DNA from: Amaranthus tricolor
Taxonomy: Eukaryota > Streptophyta > Magnoliopsida > Caryophyllales > Amaranthaceae
DNA length: 64,000 nucleotides
Assembly: GCF_026212465.1 (NCBI RefSeq)
Contig: NC_080060.1
Coordinates: 1,733,635 to 1,797,634, forward strand
Reading direction: 5' to 3'
Shown here: piece after piece, positions 35,276 through 48,660 of the stretch
How the letters are laid out: each line of letters starts with the position of its first letter
How positions within the stretch are numbered: the stretch's first letter is position 1
The notes under the pieces: generated by a model
What the model saw: only the letters and a program-made list of their open reading frames with translations
What the model was told of the DNA's origin: nothing
Databases searched by the model: none
Position numbers and translations under genes: made by a program

Positions 35276-37630
35276 ACATCTAATGTAGACAATTGCAGGC
35301 ACTGTGCTTCAGACTTCTCTTCCCTCTATTGCCTTGGAAACCACTTCATCTACCATGGTACTTTTCATTTTTTTTATCTCTACTTGACTAATTGGGCTTT
35401 ATTGTAGAACACTAGTTCCATTCTAACTAGAAATATTGTACTTGTTGCAAGGAATTCCTGCTAATTTAAGCTTTATGAAATTGAAATGTTTGTACAAGCA
35501 ATTTGTTGGGGTAGTTGTACTCTTTGTCCTACATCTCATAGGTGATGTGGTATCATGCAATTTTCGTGTCCTTGCAGAGCTTTATTTTATTTCATTCAGT
35601 TGATTTGGGTTTAATTTTCTAATTTATTTTGATATTTGAGTTTAGGTTGAAGAAGTGTTTGATGTTGTAACTTAAAGTGGGTTTTAGAGCTTTCGAATTC
35701 ACGGGTAATGCATTATAGAGAGTAAATTTTTTCTACTTGATTTCTCTTATTAAGTTAGTATTAAGGTGATATATGGAGCTTGCTGAGTCCTCATGTTTCT
35801 ATGATGGTGATGCGGCTTATTATGAGATGATGAGAGGTCTGATTTTAGCACTTATTATGTCTAGAAAGTTGATCTTTTACTTTTCATATTTGTATTTATG
35901 CTTTTGTTTAATTTTGTTGCAGATGGTGTGAACCAATCTATTTTAGTTTTATTTTAGCAACAACAGCTCAGCGAAAACTATTCGTTGGTTTACCCTCGAC
36001 CTTAGTTTTATACAATTTTATAATGTTGAGCTGTTGAACCATTGTTGATATCCGAAGGTCTATTTTGTATGTTGGTGTGATTGTTATTATTCCAAATAAT
36101 GATGGATCAATATGTGATGATAATTGCATAAAAATTGTCTTTTAGACCTTTATTAACAAAGTTTTTATGTAATGTTTGCGAAAAAGTTAAATTTTTCTTC
36201 TGAAAAAGAATAGGAGATTTGTGCTTTCTTAAATCTAAAATTTAGTTATTGATCTGTACAAAAAAAATGGTAATGAAAAGAGAGATTATCATTGAGCAAA
36301 TCATTGAGGCTTGCAAGGAATTTGATTTCTCCGGGTTTTATTTTTGGTTATTTTTCCATGTTTTCTTTTCCAAATGAATATTACGTTGGTTATATTGAAT
36401 ACTACCAATTTAGCAAAATACAAGTTTTAATGATTATATTAATTTAGGTTTTTGGATGAATAATCCGTAAACTATAAATAATACATCTTTAAACTTGAGA
36501 TGATTTCTAAATAATACATTTTTAAACTTGAGATGATTTCTTAAGGTGGTGCATGCATGCGCTCCAACAACAACTATCACATAAAAAGGATGGATAGATC
36601 AACTACTATTCAATTTTGGTTTTTGAACAGTTGAACAGTAATACATTTCCTTCCCTGATATCAAGTTATTCCATTTTCTCTCTCCATTTTTCCTTTATCT
36701 TCATTCTTCATTTTCATCTTCCCTGATATCAATTCATTCCATTTCCCCTCTCCATTTTTCCTTGTTCATTTTCATCTTCTTTGATATCGATTCACCCCAT
36801 TTTCCATCTCCATTTTCAGTTTCTTCAGTCTTGCAAATCAAACCCATCCCCATTTCCCCTAAATTTCATCCGTCATTTTTGCTTCCAAGATGAACCCATC
36901 CCTATCCATTTCCCTGAATTTCAACCGTGAACCCTTTTGATGAAGAAGTCAATCCATTTTCCTGTGTGTAATCCATGTATTTTTCGACTTGACATTTCAA
37001 TGGATAGTTTTATTTGATTTCCTATATTTAATTTGTTTTTTTATTTTGGGTATATTAATGTTTTGGGTATGGATTTATTTTTCTTTTTATGAAATGTTCG
37101 AATTCTTTGATTTTTTTTTGATTTTGGGTACATTAAATTTTTAAGTATCGATTTATTTTTCTTGGTTCGAATTTTTCTTTGATTTTTGTTATTTTGGGTA
37201 TATTGAAGTTTTAGGAATGGATTTATTTTTCTTTTGATGGAAGGTTCGAATTAGATTTTTTTTTTTTTTGAGATTTTCGAATTAGTTCAACGTTTGGGGT
37301 TTTGTAATTTTTATTTTATCATGGAAGCTCTGAGGTAAGGTAACAAAGATTTGCATGTAGATAAAATGTGTCCAGTACATTTCTTCTTCCTTGCAACAAT
37401 TACACACTGCATTCATTTATATTCTTCAGCTACACAGATTTTTGTATCAAAATATGGTCTTACACATAAAAAACAACAATGGGTTGATGAAAATGTAAAC
37501 AGCCAAAAATCAAAATGGCATAACAAAAATCAAAGTGAAATTTAAGAGACAACCCTAAATTTAGCCCCTCGTAAAACTTGAAAAAATTAAGAAGTTATAG
37601 CAAAAGGAAAGTAAATTAAGAAGTAGGAGT
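35276..37630. other. Intergenic with low-complexity tandem repeats
   Basis: No gene is supported. 36648-36830 repeats a unit of roughly 70 bases (TTCCCTGATATCAA ... CCATTTTTCC) about three times. 37030-37255 repeats a unit of about 80 bases (TTTTGGGTATATTAATG ... GGATTTATTTTTCTT) three times with drift. Confidence 0.6.
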
Positions 37631-37631
37631 T

Positions 37632-37728
37632 TCCATTTTCAGATTTGATGTCGATTCCTTGAAGAAAATGTAGGTAATTTTTTTTTCCTTCTTGAATCTA
37701 ATGTTTTGATAGGAGTAGTTGTTTATAT
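37632..37728. repeat. Copy 1 of a direct repeat split by the copia insertion
   Basis: TTTCCATTTTCAGATTTGATG and CTTGAATCTAATGTTTTGATA recur with small changes at 42504-42604. After removal of the copia element the two copies form a tandem array with a period of roughly 200 bases. Confidence 0.8.
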
Positions 37729-37910
37729 TATTGGAAAGCAGTTTATACAGTTACATTATTTACATCCTTATGCAGTTATCTTTTGTTAGGAAGTTATCAT
37801 TTGCCAATTAATTCTCATGTATATATTAAACATACACTTTCTGTAATAAATAAGAAAAAGAAAAAACAGTATTTTTCAGAAACAAAAAATTCATTATCAT
37901 CAAATCATCA
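37729..37910 (+). repeat. 5' LTR of the copia element
   Basis: 182 bp, TATTGGAAAGC ... AAATCATCA. It is immediately followed by the PBS complementary to the 3' end of initiator-Met tRNA. Confidence 0.95.
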
Positions 37911-37975
37911 TGGTATCAGAGCCATAGGGTTTAGATCCGGGAAGGCATCATCATTTACCGGTCCTTACCTTGCAA

Positions 37976-40900
37976 ATGACCGATTTATCAGAAGAACAAA
38001 CACAGCAAACCTTAATGTCAATGGAACAGATGGAACAGAAGATTCAGATGTTCCAGAAACTCAACAAATCAAACAATCAAACAGAAAATCCAACCTCTGT
38101 CAAAATCTCAGAAAAACTCACATATCACAATTACACAAAATGTTGCAAATTAATGCACGTAGCCATTGGAGGTCGAGGGCGGCTCAGCCACATCACTGCC
38201 GTCCCTCCACCCCCATCAGATCCCAATTACGTTCAATAGGAACAAAGAGACGCCATAGTCATATGATGGATAATTGAGAACATAGATGGAGAGATTGTCA
38301 ATCAGTTCCTAGATTATACGACAGCACAGAGTCTATGGCTAGGAATCGAAAGCCTTTTGGGATATGGAAGGGATGAACTTCAAATTTTTGATCTCAATTC
38401 CAAGGCAGCGACAATGAAACAAGGCAATGACACTATAGAAACTTTCTATGGTAAACTAAACATGCTGCGGAAAGAGATTGACCGGAGAATGCCAAATCCG
38501 ATGACATGCTCACAAGAAATAACCGAGTTTAATAGATACATACAGAGACAACGACTCTACCAATTCCTCACTGGAATTCATGATAATCTTGACAAAGAAA
38601 GGAGAGAAATCCTCAACAGTGATCCCTTACCGACGGTGGAGATAGCCTATGCTACAATCAGACAAGAAATAGCACGCCAGCGGATTATGAATGGCGTCTC
38701 ATCACTGGGAACAAATCCCTCAGAGATTGGATCGGGCTTGGCCACAAGAAACAAAGCCTTCCAGAAAAGCCGAGAAGAAGATGATTGGAGTAAACTCCGA
38801 TGTACTTATTGTGGTGGTTCAAGGCATACTAAGGAAGGATGCTTCAAGATTGTGGGATACCCGGAGTGGTGGGACGATCTACAGAAACGGTGGGCCGCCA
38901 CCAAGGCACCGGCAAGCCGGACCGGCGGCAAGGCCCACCTAATTACTGTCGACAAACCCAACACATCATGTAGCAAATCAGGTAAAGGAGATGACTGGTG
39001 CAAAGGAGAAGGAGAAACAATAACCACAAGAGAGATGGACTACAATGGCGAAAACCAAAAAGAGGAAGAGAGAGAAAGTTCAGCCGTCAGGGAGGAAGAG
39101 AGAAAGGGGGACACCAAAACACTTATCCCAAACCCTATTTATAATCCAGCAACACCTATCCCAAATATCCCAACCCCAAAACCCTTAAGCCCAAATATAA
39201 AGCCCAACACTTGTTCTAGCCCACATCACCAAATCCCCACAAGCCTCCTTAGCCATAAACATCGATCTCGATGGATATTTGACTGTGGGGCGACCGATAC
39301 GATAACCTTCGATCCCAGTGATTTTTTATCCACCCACCCTACTACCCGAACACATATCCAAACGGCTAATTGGGAGTGTGTACCGGTTGCCCAAGCTGGA
39401 GCAGTCAATATTTCTCCTTCTCTTCATCTTAAAAATTGCTTGTTAATTCCCAGCTTGTCTCATAAATTATTATCCGTTAGTCAGTTAACCAAGGACTTAA
39501 ACTGTACTGTGCTTTTAACCTCTGAAAATTTTATTGTGCAGGATGCTCAGACGGGGACGATCATTGGGCGTGGTACTGAACGAGGTGGACTATACTATGT
39601 CGATGAGGTGATTCAAAATAGTGGTACAATGCTTGCTCATGGATCTCCTGCTCACCAATTGAGGACTTGGCATCGTCGTTTAGGTCATCCATCCTTAGGT
39701 TATCTAAAATAACTTTTTCCTTCACTTCATAGTTGTCATGCATCTCTAGATTGTGAAACTTGTATCTTAGCTAAGAGTCACAAACAGTCCTATTTTCCTA
39801 GTAATACCCGTACCCTTCTTGCAATAGCACGGGCTCTCATGTTTGACACTCATGTACCTTTCCATTTTTGGCCTGAGGCTATTGCTACTGCCAGCTATCT
39901 CACAAACCGGCTTCCCACAAAAATCCTCAAATTCCAGACCCCTCTTGCAACACTCAATACCTTTACTCTTGTTCCCTCCTTTCACTCCCTTTCTCCTCAT
40001 ATCTTTGGGTGTGTTGTGTATGTCCATCTTCCATCTAGAATCCGAACAAAGTTTGAACCACGGGCAATGAAATGTGTGTTTCTTGGGTATGGTACTACAC
40101 AAAAGGGCTATCGATGTTATGACCCTGTCCATAACAAACTTTATACCACCATGGACTGTGACTTCTTTGAACAATCTCCCTATTATACCCAACCTCGATC
40201 TCAGGGGGAGATTATGAGTGAGGATCTCAGCTGGTTGACTCATCCCTTGGCTGACAGTCGAGCTCCCAAAGATCAAGTAGGCACTACCACCGATATTGCC
40301 ACTGACATTGTTACTGAATCACCTCCTCAGACTACTACTCGAGTCCATGAGCATCCGGCCGAACGAGAGGTAACACCGAGTCCTACTGCTCCCTTCATTA
40401 TTGACTATATTGTGCCACATAGTGTTGTTGTCCCCAGGAAATATAATTTGCCCCCTCGAAGTACAAGAGGAATGCCTCCTAAGCGGTATGATCCTGAGTA
40501 TGAATCCCAGAGATCCCGATATCCTATTGATAGACCAGATGATGAACAACTATCACAAACAGCTGTTGCCTTCAACGCATCTCTTTATTCCGGTACCATT
40601 TCGAAAACCACTGAAGAAGCCCTTCAAGAACCAAAGTGGAAGCAAGATATGGACGAAGAGATCATGGCTCTCCAGAAAAACGGAACGTGGGAGAAATGCA
40701 GATTACCCAATGATAAGAAGACGGTTGGCTGTAAATGGGTTTATTCAGTCAAGTATCATGCTGATGGAACCATTGAGCGGTATAAAGCAAGACTTGTTGC
40801 TAAAGGGTACACACAAACTTACGGGGTAGACTACTCGGAAACATTCTCACCTGTTGCTAAAATTGATACCATTCGAGTCCTCTTCTCAGTAGCAGCAAAT

Positions 40901-42192
40901 AAAGAGTGGTCTCTGTTTTAATTTGATGTAAAAAATGCCTCCTTACATGGAGAGATTGAAGAAGAGATATACATGAAGCCACCACCCGGGTATTCAGATA
41001 AGTATAGCCGAGGAGAGGGGTGTCGACTTAAGAGAGCACTATACGGCTTGAAACAATCCCCTAGAGTGTGGTTTGGGAGATTCACTACAGCAATGAAGAG
41101 ATTTGGCTATAAACAGAACAACTTAGACCATACTCTGTTTCTCAGGCGGAGTGGAAATCAAATCACTTGCCTCGTGATCTATGTAGATGATATGGTGATT
41201 ACTGGAAACGACTCCAAGGAAATTGTTCGTCTCAGGAACAAATTATTCCAAGAATTTGAGATGAAGGATTTAGGACAACTGAAATACTTCCTTGGAATAG
41301 AAGTTCTAAGATCAAAGAAGGGATATTTATCAATCAGAGAAAGTACATCTTAGATCTCTTAGCAGAAACAGGCATGTTAGACTGCAAGCCAGCAGATACT
41401 CCTATGGTAGCTAATCATGGTCTACAAATCGTTGAAGGGGCAGAAGCGGCAGATCAAGATCGTTATAGACGGATGGTGGGAAAACTGATCTACTTATCCC
41501 ACACGAGACCAGATATTGCCTACGCAGTATGGATTGTAAGCAAGTTCATGCATCGACCTCAAGTGGAACACATGGTAGCAGTCTTGAGGATCCTGAGATA
41601 CTTAAAGGGAACCAGTAATAAAGGAGTTTTCTACTCAAAGAATGATAATCTTGATCTCATTATACTTGAAGGGAACCAGTAATAAAGGAGTTTTCTACTC
41701 AAAGAATGATAATCTTGATCTCATTGGTTACACAGATGCAGTTGGGCTGGTGATCGGGACGACAGGAAGTCCACCTCGGGATACTTCACTCTTGTAGGGG
41801 GTAATCTAGTCACTTGGAAGAGTAAGAAACAGAAGGTGGTCGCTCTGTCCAGTGCTGAAGCAGAATTCAAAGGGATAGCTAAAGGAGTTACAGAGATTCT
41901 ATGGATCAGGAAACTTCTAGGAGAGCTGGGCTTTCACCAGACACAGGCGAGTCTTCTATATTGTGACAACAAAGCAGCAATAAGCATCTCCGAAAACCCA
42001 GTCCAACATGATCGAACGAAACATGTAGAGATCGATCGACACTTTATCAAGGAGAAGCTAGAAAGCAAGATTATCCGTATTCCCTTTATTAGATCTAAAG
42101 ACCAACTAGCCGACATTCTCACAAAAGCAGTCTCATCACAGGCCTTCAACAGCACTTTATGCAAGTTAGGCATCGGTGATCTCACAACCTAA
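37976..42192 (+). pseudogene. Copia gag-pol polyprotein gene, broken
   Basis: Order: gag (from ATG 37976) with a CX2CX4HX4C knuckle (CTYCGGSRHTKEGC); protease (FDCGATDT); GAG-pre-integrase HHCC zinc site (WHRRLGHPS ... CETCILAK); a jump; then the C-terminal part of integrase from about 39820 (FWPEAIATASYLTNRLP); reverse transcriptase (CKWVYSVKYHADG ... YVDDMVITG); RNase H (SSAEAEF, LYCDNKAAI). The integrase catalytic core is absent, and frame is kept across the gap near 39811. Stops lie at 38237, about 38275, 39710 and 40919. A one-base shift lies near 41325. A 64-nt tandem duplication at 41599-41726 and a two-base loss near 41740 also break the frame. Confidence 0.93.
41599..41726 (+). repeat. 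64-bp tandem duplication inside copia RNase H
   Basis: The text starting ACTTAAAGGGAACCAG returns 64 bases later as ACTTGAAGGGAACCAG, with only one clear mismatch. 64 is not a multiple of three, so it shifts the frame. Confidence 0.95.
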
Positions 42193-42204
42193 CTTGAGGG
42201 GGAG

Positions 42205-42386
42205 TATTGGAAAGCAGTTTATACAGTTACATTATTTACATCTTTAGGCAGTTATCTTTTGTTAGGAAGTTATCATTTGCCAGTTAATTCTCATGTATAT
42301 ATTAAACATACACTTTCTGTAATAAAGAAGAAAAAGAAAAAACTGTATTTTTCAGAAACAAAAACTTCATTATCATTAAATCATCA
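42205..42386 (+). repeat. 3' LTR of the copia element
   Basis: 182 bp, same ends as the 5' LTR, followed by the TATAT target duplication. Confidence 0.95.
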
Positions 42387-45220
42387 TATATAATTGGTTT
42401 GTAATTTGTGGTTTATTTTGAGGTTCAATTTGATGATTTGGTATATTTTTGAGGTTCAATTTTTAATTGCTTGCTTTGAATTTCTACTTATAAACAATTA
42501 AATGGTTTCCATTGTCAGATTTGATGTCCATCCTTGAAGACAATGATGGAATTCTTTATTTTTTTTTTCCTACTTGAATCTAATGTTTCGATAGTTTTTT
42601 ATATAATTGATTGTAATTTGTGAGTTTTTGTTTCTTTGATTTAATTTGTGAAAAATGAGTTCTTGAGGGTCTCTCTTGACTTTGGGTTTTAAATTATGAA
42701 TTTTTTTTTTCAGTTGTAATTTTGAGGTTCAATTTGATGATTTAGGTGATTCTACTTTTGTTATTTTTCATGAGTTTCAATTCTAGATTTTGAATTATGA
42801 TTCTTTTGCAGTTGTAGGTTTGATGGTTTGTTTAATGTAACGATGAAATTGGGTATTAGAGCTCATGTATCATTGTTTCCATTTTTATAAGCCTCAGAAT
42901 ATTGATCACCATTGAGATCTACGGTATAATATTCTGTAGATAAACGCTTATTAGATAAATAATTCTTTTATTTTGTCTCAAAGTTTACGATTATTTTGAA
43001 ATTTTGCGATTATTAGAGGTGAAGATTTATATTTTTTTAGTTATAGGTTGTAATGATACATAGTTAAATGACTCATTAAATCATGATTGAAAAAATAGGT
43101 GACCTCGAAGAAAGATCAGCAATAATAGTGGGAAAGAAGTCAGGCATACTGGTTTGTCCCATCAAAGGAATAGCATTCCAATTATTTCATGTAGGAAGAA
43201 AGCTATGTTAAGAACTTGGTGCTCCATTTGACAAGAGTAAAAGTCACCCAGATGCTCTAACAACCAACAAATATGGTGTTTGTAAAAGGGAATATTTCAA
43301 AGGTTGTATGGACCAAAAATGGTTGTTAATAAAAGGAATTCCCTTGTTTACATCTTTTAACTCTTTTAGGTTTGTGTTTATTTCAACAAATTGGTGCATG
43401 ATTTACAATGTATTTATGATCATCATCTTACTATAATGGCCTTCAGAGCAACAAATGTGTTTTTCGGAATCAAGTGCATAAAAGAGATACTACAAACGAA
43501 AATATCTTTTATGGTGTACTCTTTTTCTCTATGGTGATGATTATGTTCGATGATATGGCCGAGATGTCAAAGATAATTGCTAAATTTGTGGTACTCTACA
43601 AGCAACACTTCCTATAGTTGTTGAAAACCTTGTATTATTTTGTGCAAATTTTTAAGATGAAAATACTGAACCTGTAAAGTGTAATCAAATTGGTTATTTA
43701 TAAACCCGTTGCTTATTAATTGAATTGAATAGTGCTCATGTGAATTAAATTGATAATTACTATTGATGTGATTCTTGATTTTCAACCATAGTAGAATTTT
43801 TAAATTACAAATAACATATTCTATTTAAAAATTATAATTTTTTTTTGGAACGGCATGTGTCGTAGCACGCGCTATTACAACTAGTAAAAAATATAAAAAT
43901 GATCTTACCGTAATACATTCAATTAATTTTTTTAATATTTACTTAATTACTTTAATATTAAAATACTCAATTCTTAAAATTTAGTTTTTAATATCTCATA
44001 CAAGATTTGTTCTTTGATATATTAATCGGCTTAAAGGACTAAAAAACCTTATGCAATGGACTTGTTTGTTAATTAGTAGTTTATGTTTAAATATTAATGT
44101 GTTACTAATTTACATGATACAACTATACATTCTTTTTTGAATAGTAAGAAAATACCAAGTAAATTTTTTATTTTGGATAAGATTAAAAAATTTCCTACAG
44201 GTAAGAAGAAAAAGGAAAATTTATTTTTTTATATGTGATGAAAATTTAACTCCAATAACAACTTACAAAGACAATGTAATCAACCAATAATTATCAAAAT
44301 ATAAATGAAATGAAAGTGTCTTCCAATTTAAATTTTAAAGATTTTCTTATAACTATGAAAGTTTAACTAAGATTCCGTTATTTAAGGAAAAAAGGTAATG
44401 TTGTAAGTTGTCACTTAAAGTTATAGACATTAAAATTGTAATATACCAAATTTTATATAAATGTATCAGGTTGGTTGATTTTTGTTGAGTCTAATTTAGT
44501 CGGATTTTAAAGTTAGGTTAAAATTTAATTCATCGTATATGGTTTAACTAAATTATTAAGATATTTTATGAGAATTGAGTCTTATCTCAGTTGAACAAAT
44601 ATTATTTTTTTCCAAATATGGTTTGGAGATTAAATTTCACCTACCCCTCCATAATTATATTTTTTTGTTCTATAATACTTAGTAATATCGAGCACTTATG
44701 TTTCCTTAACCTAAAACAAATGTTTTTGGGCCAATTATTGCATACAGAATAATACATTCATGTCTTAATACGGCAAGATTTAAAGATTCCATAGTAGCAT
44801 AATTACATTAATTAAATTCTAAACAATTAATTATACAGTATACAGATGAAAGTATCCTTAATTATTTTATACGTACAAGGTACAACAACAACCACTCATG
44901 TATGTTTTGTTCAACCTTTTGAATACCTCTATGTACGTCCTAAATTTTGTCGATTGTGATCATGATCATATAATTATATGTAGTAGTGCATGCCTCTTAC
45001 ACCATATGAAATCATTTTGCTGAAATCATTTTATTTTTTAATTCAGAGTAAGTTAGGGAATCTCTATAAATAAAATAAAAAAAATAAATTTTTTTAATAA
45101 TGATACTGATTAAACTCTTATTATAAAGGTGAAAAAAAATTCGTAGTTATTAGATTAACTTATGATTTTCTGCTACAATCATTCTATATCTTACTATATA
45201 AAAAATTATTATTTGCACAA

Positions 45221-45222
<2 letters not shown>

Positions 45223-45296
<74 letters not shown>
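45223..45296. repeat. (AT)n microsatellite
   Basis: About 36 AT units. Confidence 0.97.
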
Positions 45297-45299
<3 letters not shown>

Positions 45300-46159
45300 G
45301 TGAATGCTTTGTATTTTTTTCTTTAAATTCACTTTATTTTTTTATGTAAATTTTTAAAAATAATAAAGGCAAACTCAAAGAATTCTAGGAGAAAATGGAT
45401 GATTAGATGGATGCTTAATCTTGTTGTCATTATTGGGAATTGTATTTTGTAATTAAAGCAACTTTTAATGTTTTTTTATAAGTGGCTACGTTTGGTCTTA
45501 TTGACTCACCACTTCAAAAATCATACACATAAAGTTTAAAGAATTCAAAGTTGGTTAGGAGTATTATTATTTATTTTATTATCTTGTAATAATATTACAG
45601 TTCAAAGAAATTCAATTATATTTTGAGCATGACCACATATTACATTTTGTTCACATCCAGAAACTATAAAATATTCTTTATATTATTGAGGGAAAAAAGT
45701 ATAATTTTTAATCTTGTTAAAGATAAAAATGAAGTATTCATCACCAAAATAAATGATACTAAGAAAGTAAGAAAGCAGAGTGTAGTTGGTAAGGCTTGAA
45801 CTCGTGACTTTCAAGTCATAATCCATACCTAGACTAATTAGAACCTCATATTATAGTGTATTCATAGAAAAATTTCAAATATTAATATTAATATTGATAT
45901 ACTTTTAATGGCTAATACTCGATCATACAATGATATACCCTCATACTTAATTAAAAGTGGAAGGTAGATTTGAACCTGGTTCAACCTACAAAATATATTA
46001 TATACTCTATTATATTTCTTTATATTTTTTTATATGAAAGCGTTTTGAGTTAAAAATTTAGATGTAATACATATTCTCCTTATATATGATATGGTGTATA
46101 ATAAATAATCCACTTGAAATGAGAGTAAATGAAATTCAAACATGTGGCCGTCCATCACT

Positions 46160-46178
46160 TTAGCTCTGATACCATATG
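46160..46178 (-). other. Orphan primer-binding-site-like sequence of an LTR element
   Basis: The minus strand reads TATGGTATCAGAGCTAAAG, the usual PBS wording of copia and TRIM elements (TGGTATCAGAGC). The flanking LTR and internal region are too decayed to delimit. Confidence 0.4.
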
Positions 46179-48530
46179 TAAAGAAACAACTCAATCAAAG
46201 ATTAAACAGATGATTGTAGCTTCAAGATATGTTACATGTTCTATTATCAAATTAAATTTAATCTTAAATGAGTTGAATATAAAATTTAAAAATAATTAAC
46301 TCAAAACATCATAATTATATAAATTTAACTCGTTAATTAATTCAAATATTCACCACTATGTTTTGTTATGAATATGGATGGTGTTTTTAAAAATGACTAT
46401 ATATATTTGTCTATGGTGTGGGAATTTGTAACAGATCTATTCAACGACGTAAGAAAATCTTTTTAAGTTTCGGTTTCTCATGTGAGCCATGTGAGTAAAA
46501 TGACGAGGTTTGATAGTATGCAATTGAATAAATGTTTCATCGCGTCATCAACTTTTGTTGGTAACAACTTTTCTCGCTGTTGTGTTAAAATTAATATTAT
46601 TAGTTATATTTTTCGTTATAATATGTTACTTTTCTTCCTTTTTTTTTATTTGTTCACTTTATCTTTTGCATGTTCTTTTAGTAAATTTTAAGTCTTAATA
46701 AATCTAAATACACATGATAAAAAATTATATATTAAAAAACTTTACACCAAGATAAATCTAACAAAATCTCACATGAATATATTTTATCTTCAATATATAC
46801 TTCATAAGTCTAATTTAAATTTGTCTCGCTTAAAGTGAACAAACAATAAGAAACAAATGGAGTATATTTATAGCATTTTTACAAAAACAGAAAGAGTATG
46901 CAACATAAAAATGAATTAAATAGACTATAATAAACTCAATTGGTTTAATTTAAGTATTGCTTGGATAAAAAAAAATTCAATGTAGTAAAAGTTAATAATT
47001 TATATAACTAAATATAAAATAAGTAAAATAAAAATTATTAAGTTTAATACTTAAATTTAAAAATTAGTTTTATTAAACAAAATTAAGTTTAGTACCATTA
47101 AATATATAATTAATAATTAAATAAGAGCATTATGCATATGCTTTTTGTTTCTAATTATTCGGTCCTCTTCATTCTTCAAATTGTCAGTGTAAATTATTAT
47201 AAGCTCAAAATTCAAGTTTATCTTTAGTAATTTTATTTCGTATATATATTTTCGATCCTCTTATATTTTATTTTTTGGAATCACTTCTAAAAGAGAGTTT
47301 TAATTAAAAGGCATGAATATTGAATACATCTTGCCATTATCCTTGGTTTAAAGATGACGAAATAGCAATAAATAGGTGAAACTTGCAGGTTTTTAAAACA
47401 AATCCGATGATCCGAAATTTATCCGATCTTGTAACTAAATCCGATTTGAACCGACTTTAGAAATAATTAACAATTATGAAAAAACAATATGGATAGAAAA
47501 TCCAATTTCAAACCGATTCAAAACACCTAACCTAAAATCAACCCGATGACCCAAATAAACACCTTTACAACTCATGCGATACTAAATTTAACCTTAAGAA
47601 ATTAATTTAATTGTCTCAATTAGAACAAGTATTACTTTTTAACTTAATTCAAGTAAGAATATGAGTCTGATTCTCACATACCCGATATTAAATATAAAAC
47701 AAATTAAGCTTTAATTCAGTTGTCCATTCATAAATATTATTGACTCTGGTTTTTGTTCTTTCTTCTCCAATCACTGAATTCTTGGATACATCCATTCTTA
47801 TTTAATGTTAGTGTTATATACAACATAACTATATCAAGCTATAACATATCCCTAAGTTTTTATGACGGTTTAGATTAATTTTGGTCATACACACATTCCT
47901 AACGTAATCGAAAAACCTAAATATTTTAATTATTGCAAATAATGTATAATTTAAAATAAATGCTAAGCTAGATTTAGTATGAACGAACTATGATTTTTAT
48001 TTTTGTTTGACTAAACTTAAATGGTGAAGTAAAGACTTATACACGGAACACTTTTTATAACTATTGATAAATTTAAAATAATAATCAATTAAAACTTGAT
48101 TAGGAATATGTCATTTTATTGTTTTTGCTATAATATATTTCCAAAATTGTATAAACTTTTTTATTTTTAATTTGAAATTAATATTTTCCTATATATTATG
48201 TCGATTGTGTTAATCCGGTCCACTTAGAAATAAATGTATAACCAATAACAATGATGACCTTGAAAAATTCACTGTTGTCGACATCAAAATTTACTCGCTC
48301 ACTAAAATAAGAAAACAATGGAATAATAAATTACACTTTTGCTAGAGAGTACTAACTTAGGCACCAAGGAGAGATTTTTAAATATTTTCAAACCCTAATC
48401 AAAATTTAATTATATGTGAGAAATATAAAGAATATGACGATGATAAACATAACCAAACAAGTGGGGTCGAACTTTGTACACAAATACACAATGCATGAAG
48501 AAGAAGCATAATAACTATATAAATTTTGTG

Positions 48531-48660
48531 AGAGACGGTCTCTTTGAGAGACCATCTTTAATTAAGACGGCCTATAAAAAAATGTAAAACAAGAGTAAAC
48601 ATTATATTTTAATGAATTGGATCTAAAAAATAACTCTCAAAGAGACGGTTTTTCAGAAGA
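48531..48660. mobile_element. Small MITE with GAGAC ends
   Basis: GAGACGGTCTCTTTGAGAGA at 48531 faces CTCTCAAAGAGACGGTTTTT at 48634, inverted over about 15 bases. It is about 130 bp and noncoding. Confidence 0.6.

Larger units (their letters stand above)
37729..42386 (+). mobile_element. Ty1/copia LTR retrotransposon with deleted integrase core
   Basis: Two 182-bp LTRs (37729-37910, 42205-42386) differ at seven sites (about 96% identity). Both sides are flanked by TATAT (37724-37728, 42387-42391). The primer-binding site TGGTATCAGAGCC follows the left LTR directly (37911), and a polypurine tract (TTGAGGGGGAG) precedes the right LTR. Both LTRs begin TATTGG rather than the usual TGTTGG and end ATCATCA. 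The 4.66-kb element is shorter than a full copia because the integrase core is missing. Its gene carries several stops and shifts, so it is dead. Confidence 0.95.
42387..48530. other. Large AT-rich intergenic region
   Basis: Copy 2 of the repeat split by copia lies at 42504-42604, and related GAGGTTCAATTTGATGATTT text recurs to about 42840. I could not assign 43085-43640, which has short open stretches. From 43850 to 48530 the DNA is A/T-rich with no gene seen. It includes GAGAATTGAGTCTTATCTCA near 44570, which resembles GAGAATCGGGTCTTGTCTCA at 17072 in PARP1 intron 1, a dispersed repeat. Confidence 0.5.

Noticed and set aside
37783..38277. 164-codon open frame starting inside the copia LTR
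   Set aside because: Starts in the LTR and runs in a different frame from gag; no homology.
39767..40276. Minus-strand open frame of 169 codons
   Set aside because: Antisense shadow of the copia integrase/RT region.
43085..43640. Possible exon after an AG in the large intergenic region
   Set aside because: Short open stretches only, no motif, no supporting splice pattern.
45770..45850. tRNA-like text near GTAGTTGGTAAGGCTTGAAC
   Set aside because: No cloverleaf could be drawn and no A box/B box pair at proper spacing.
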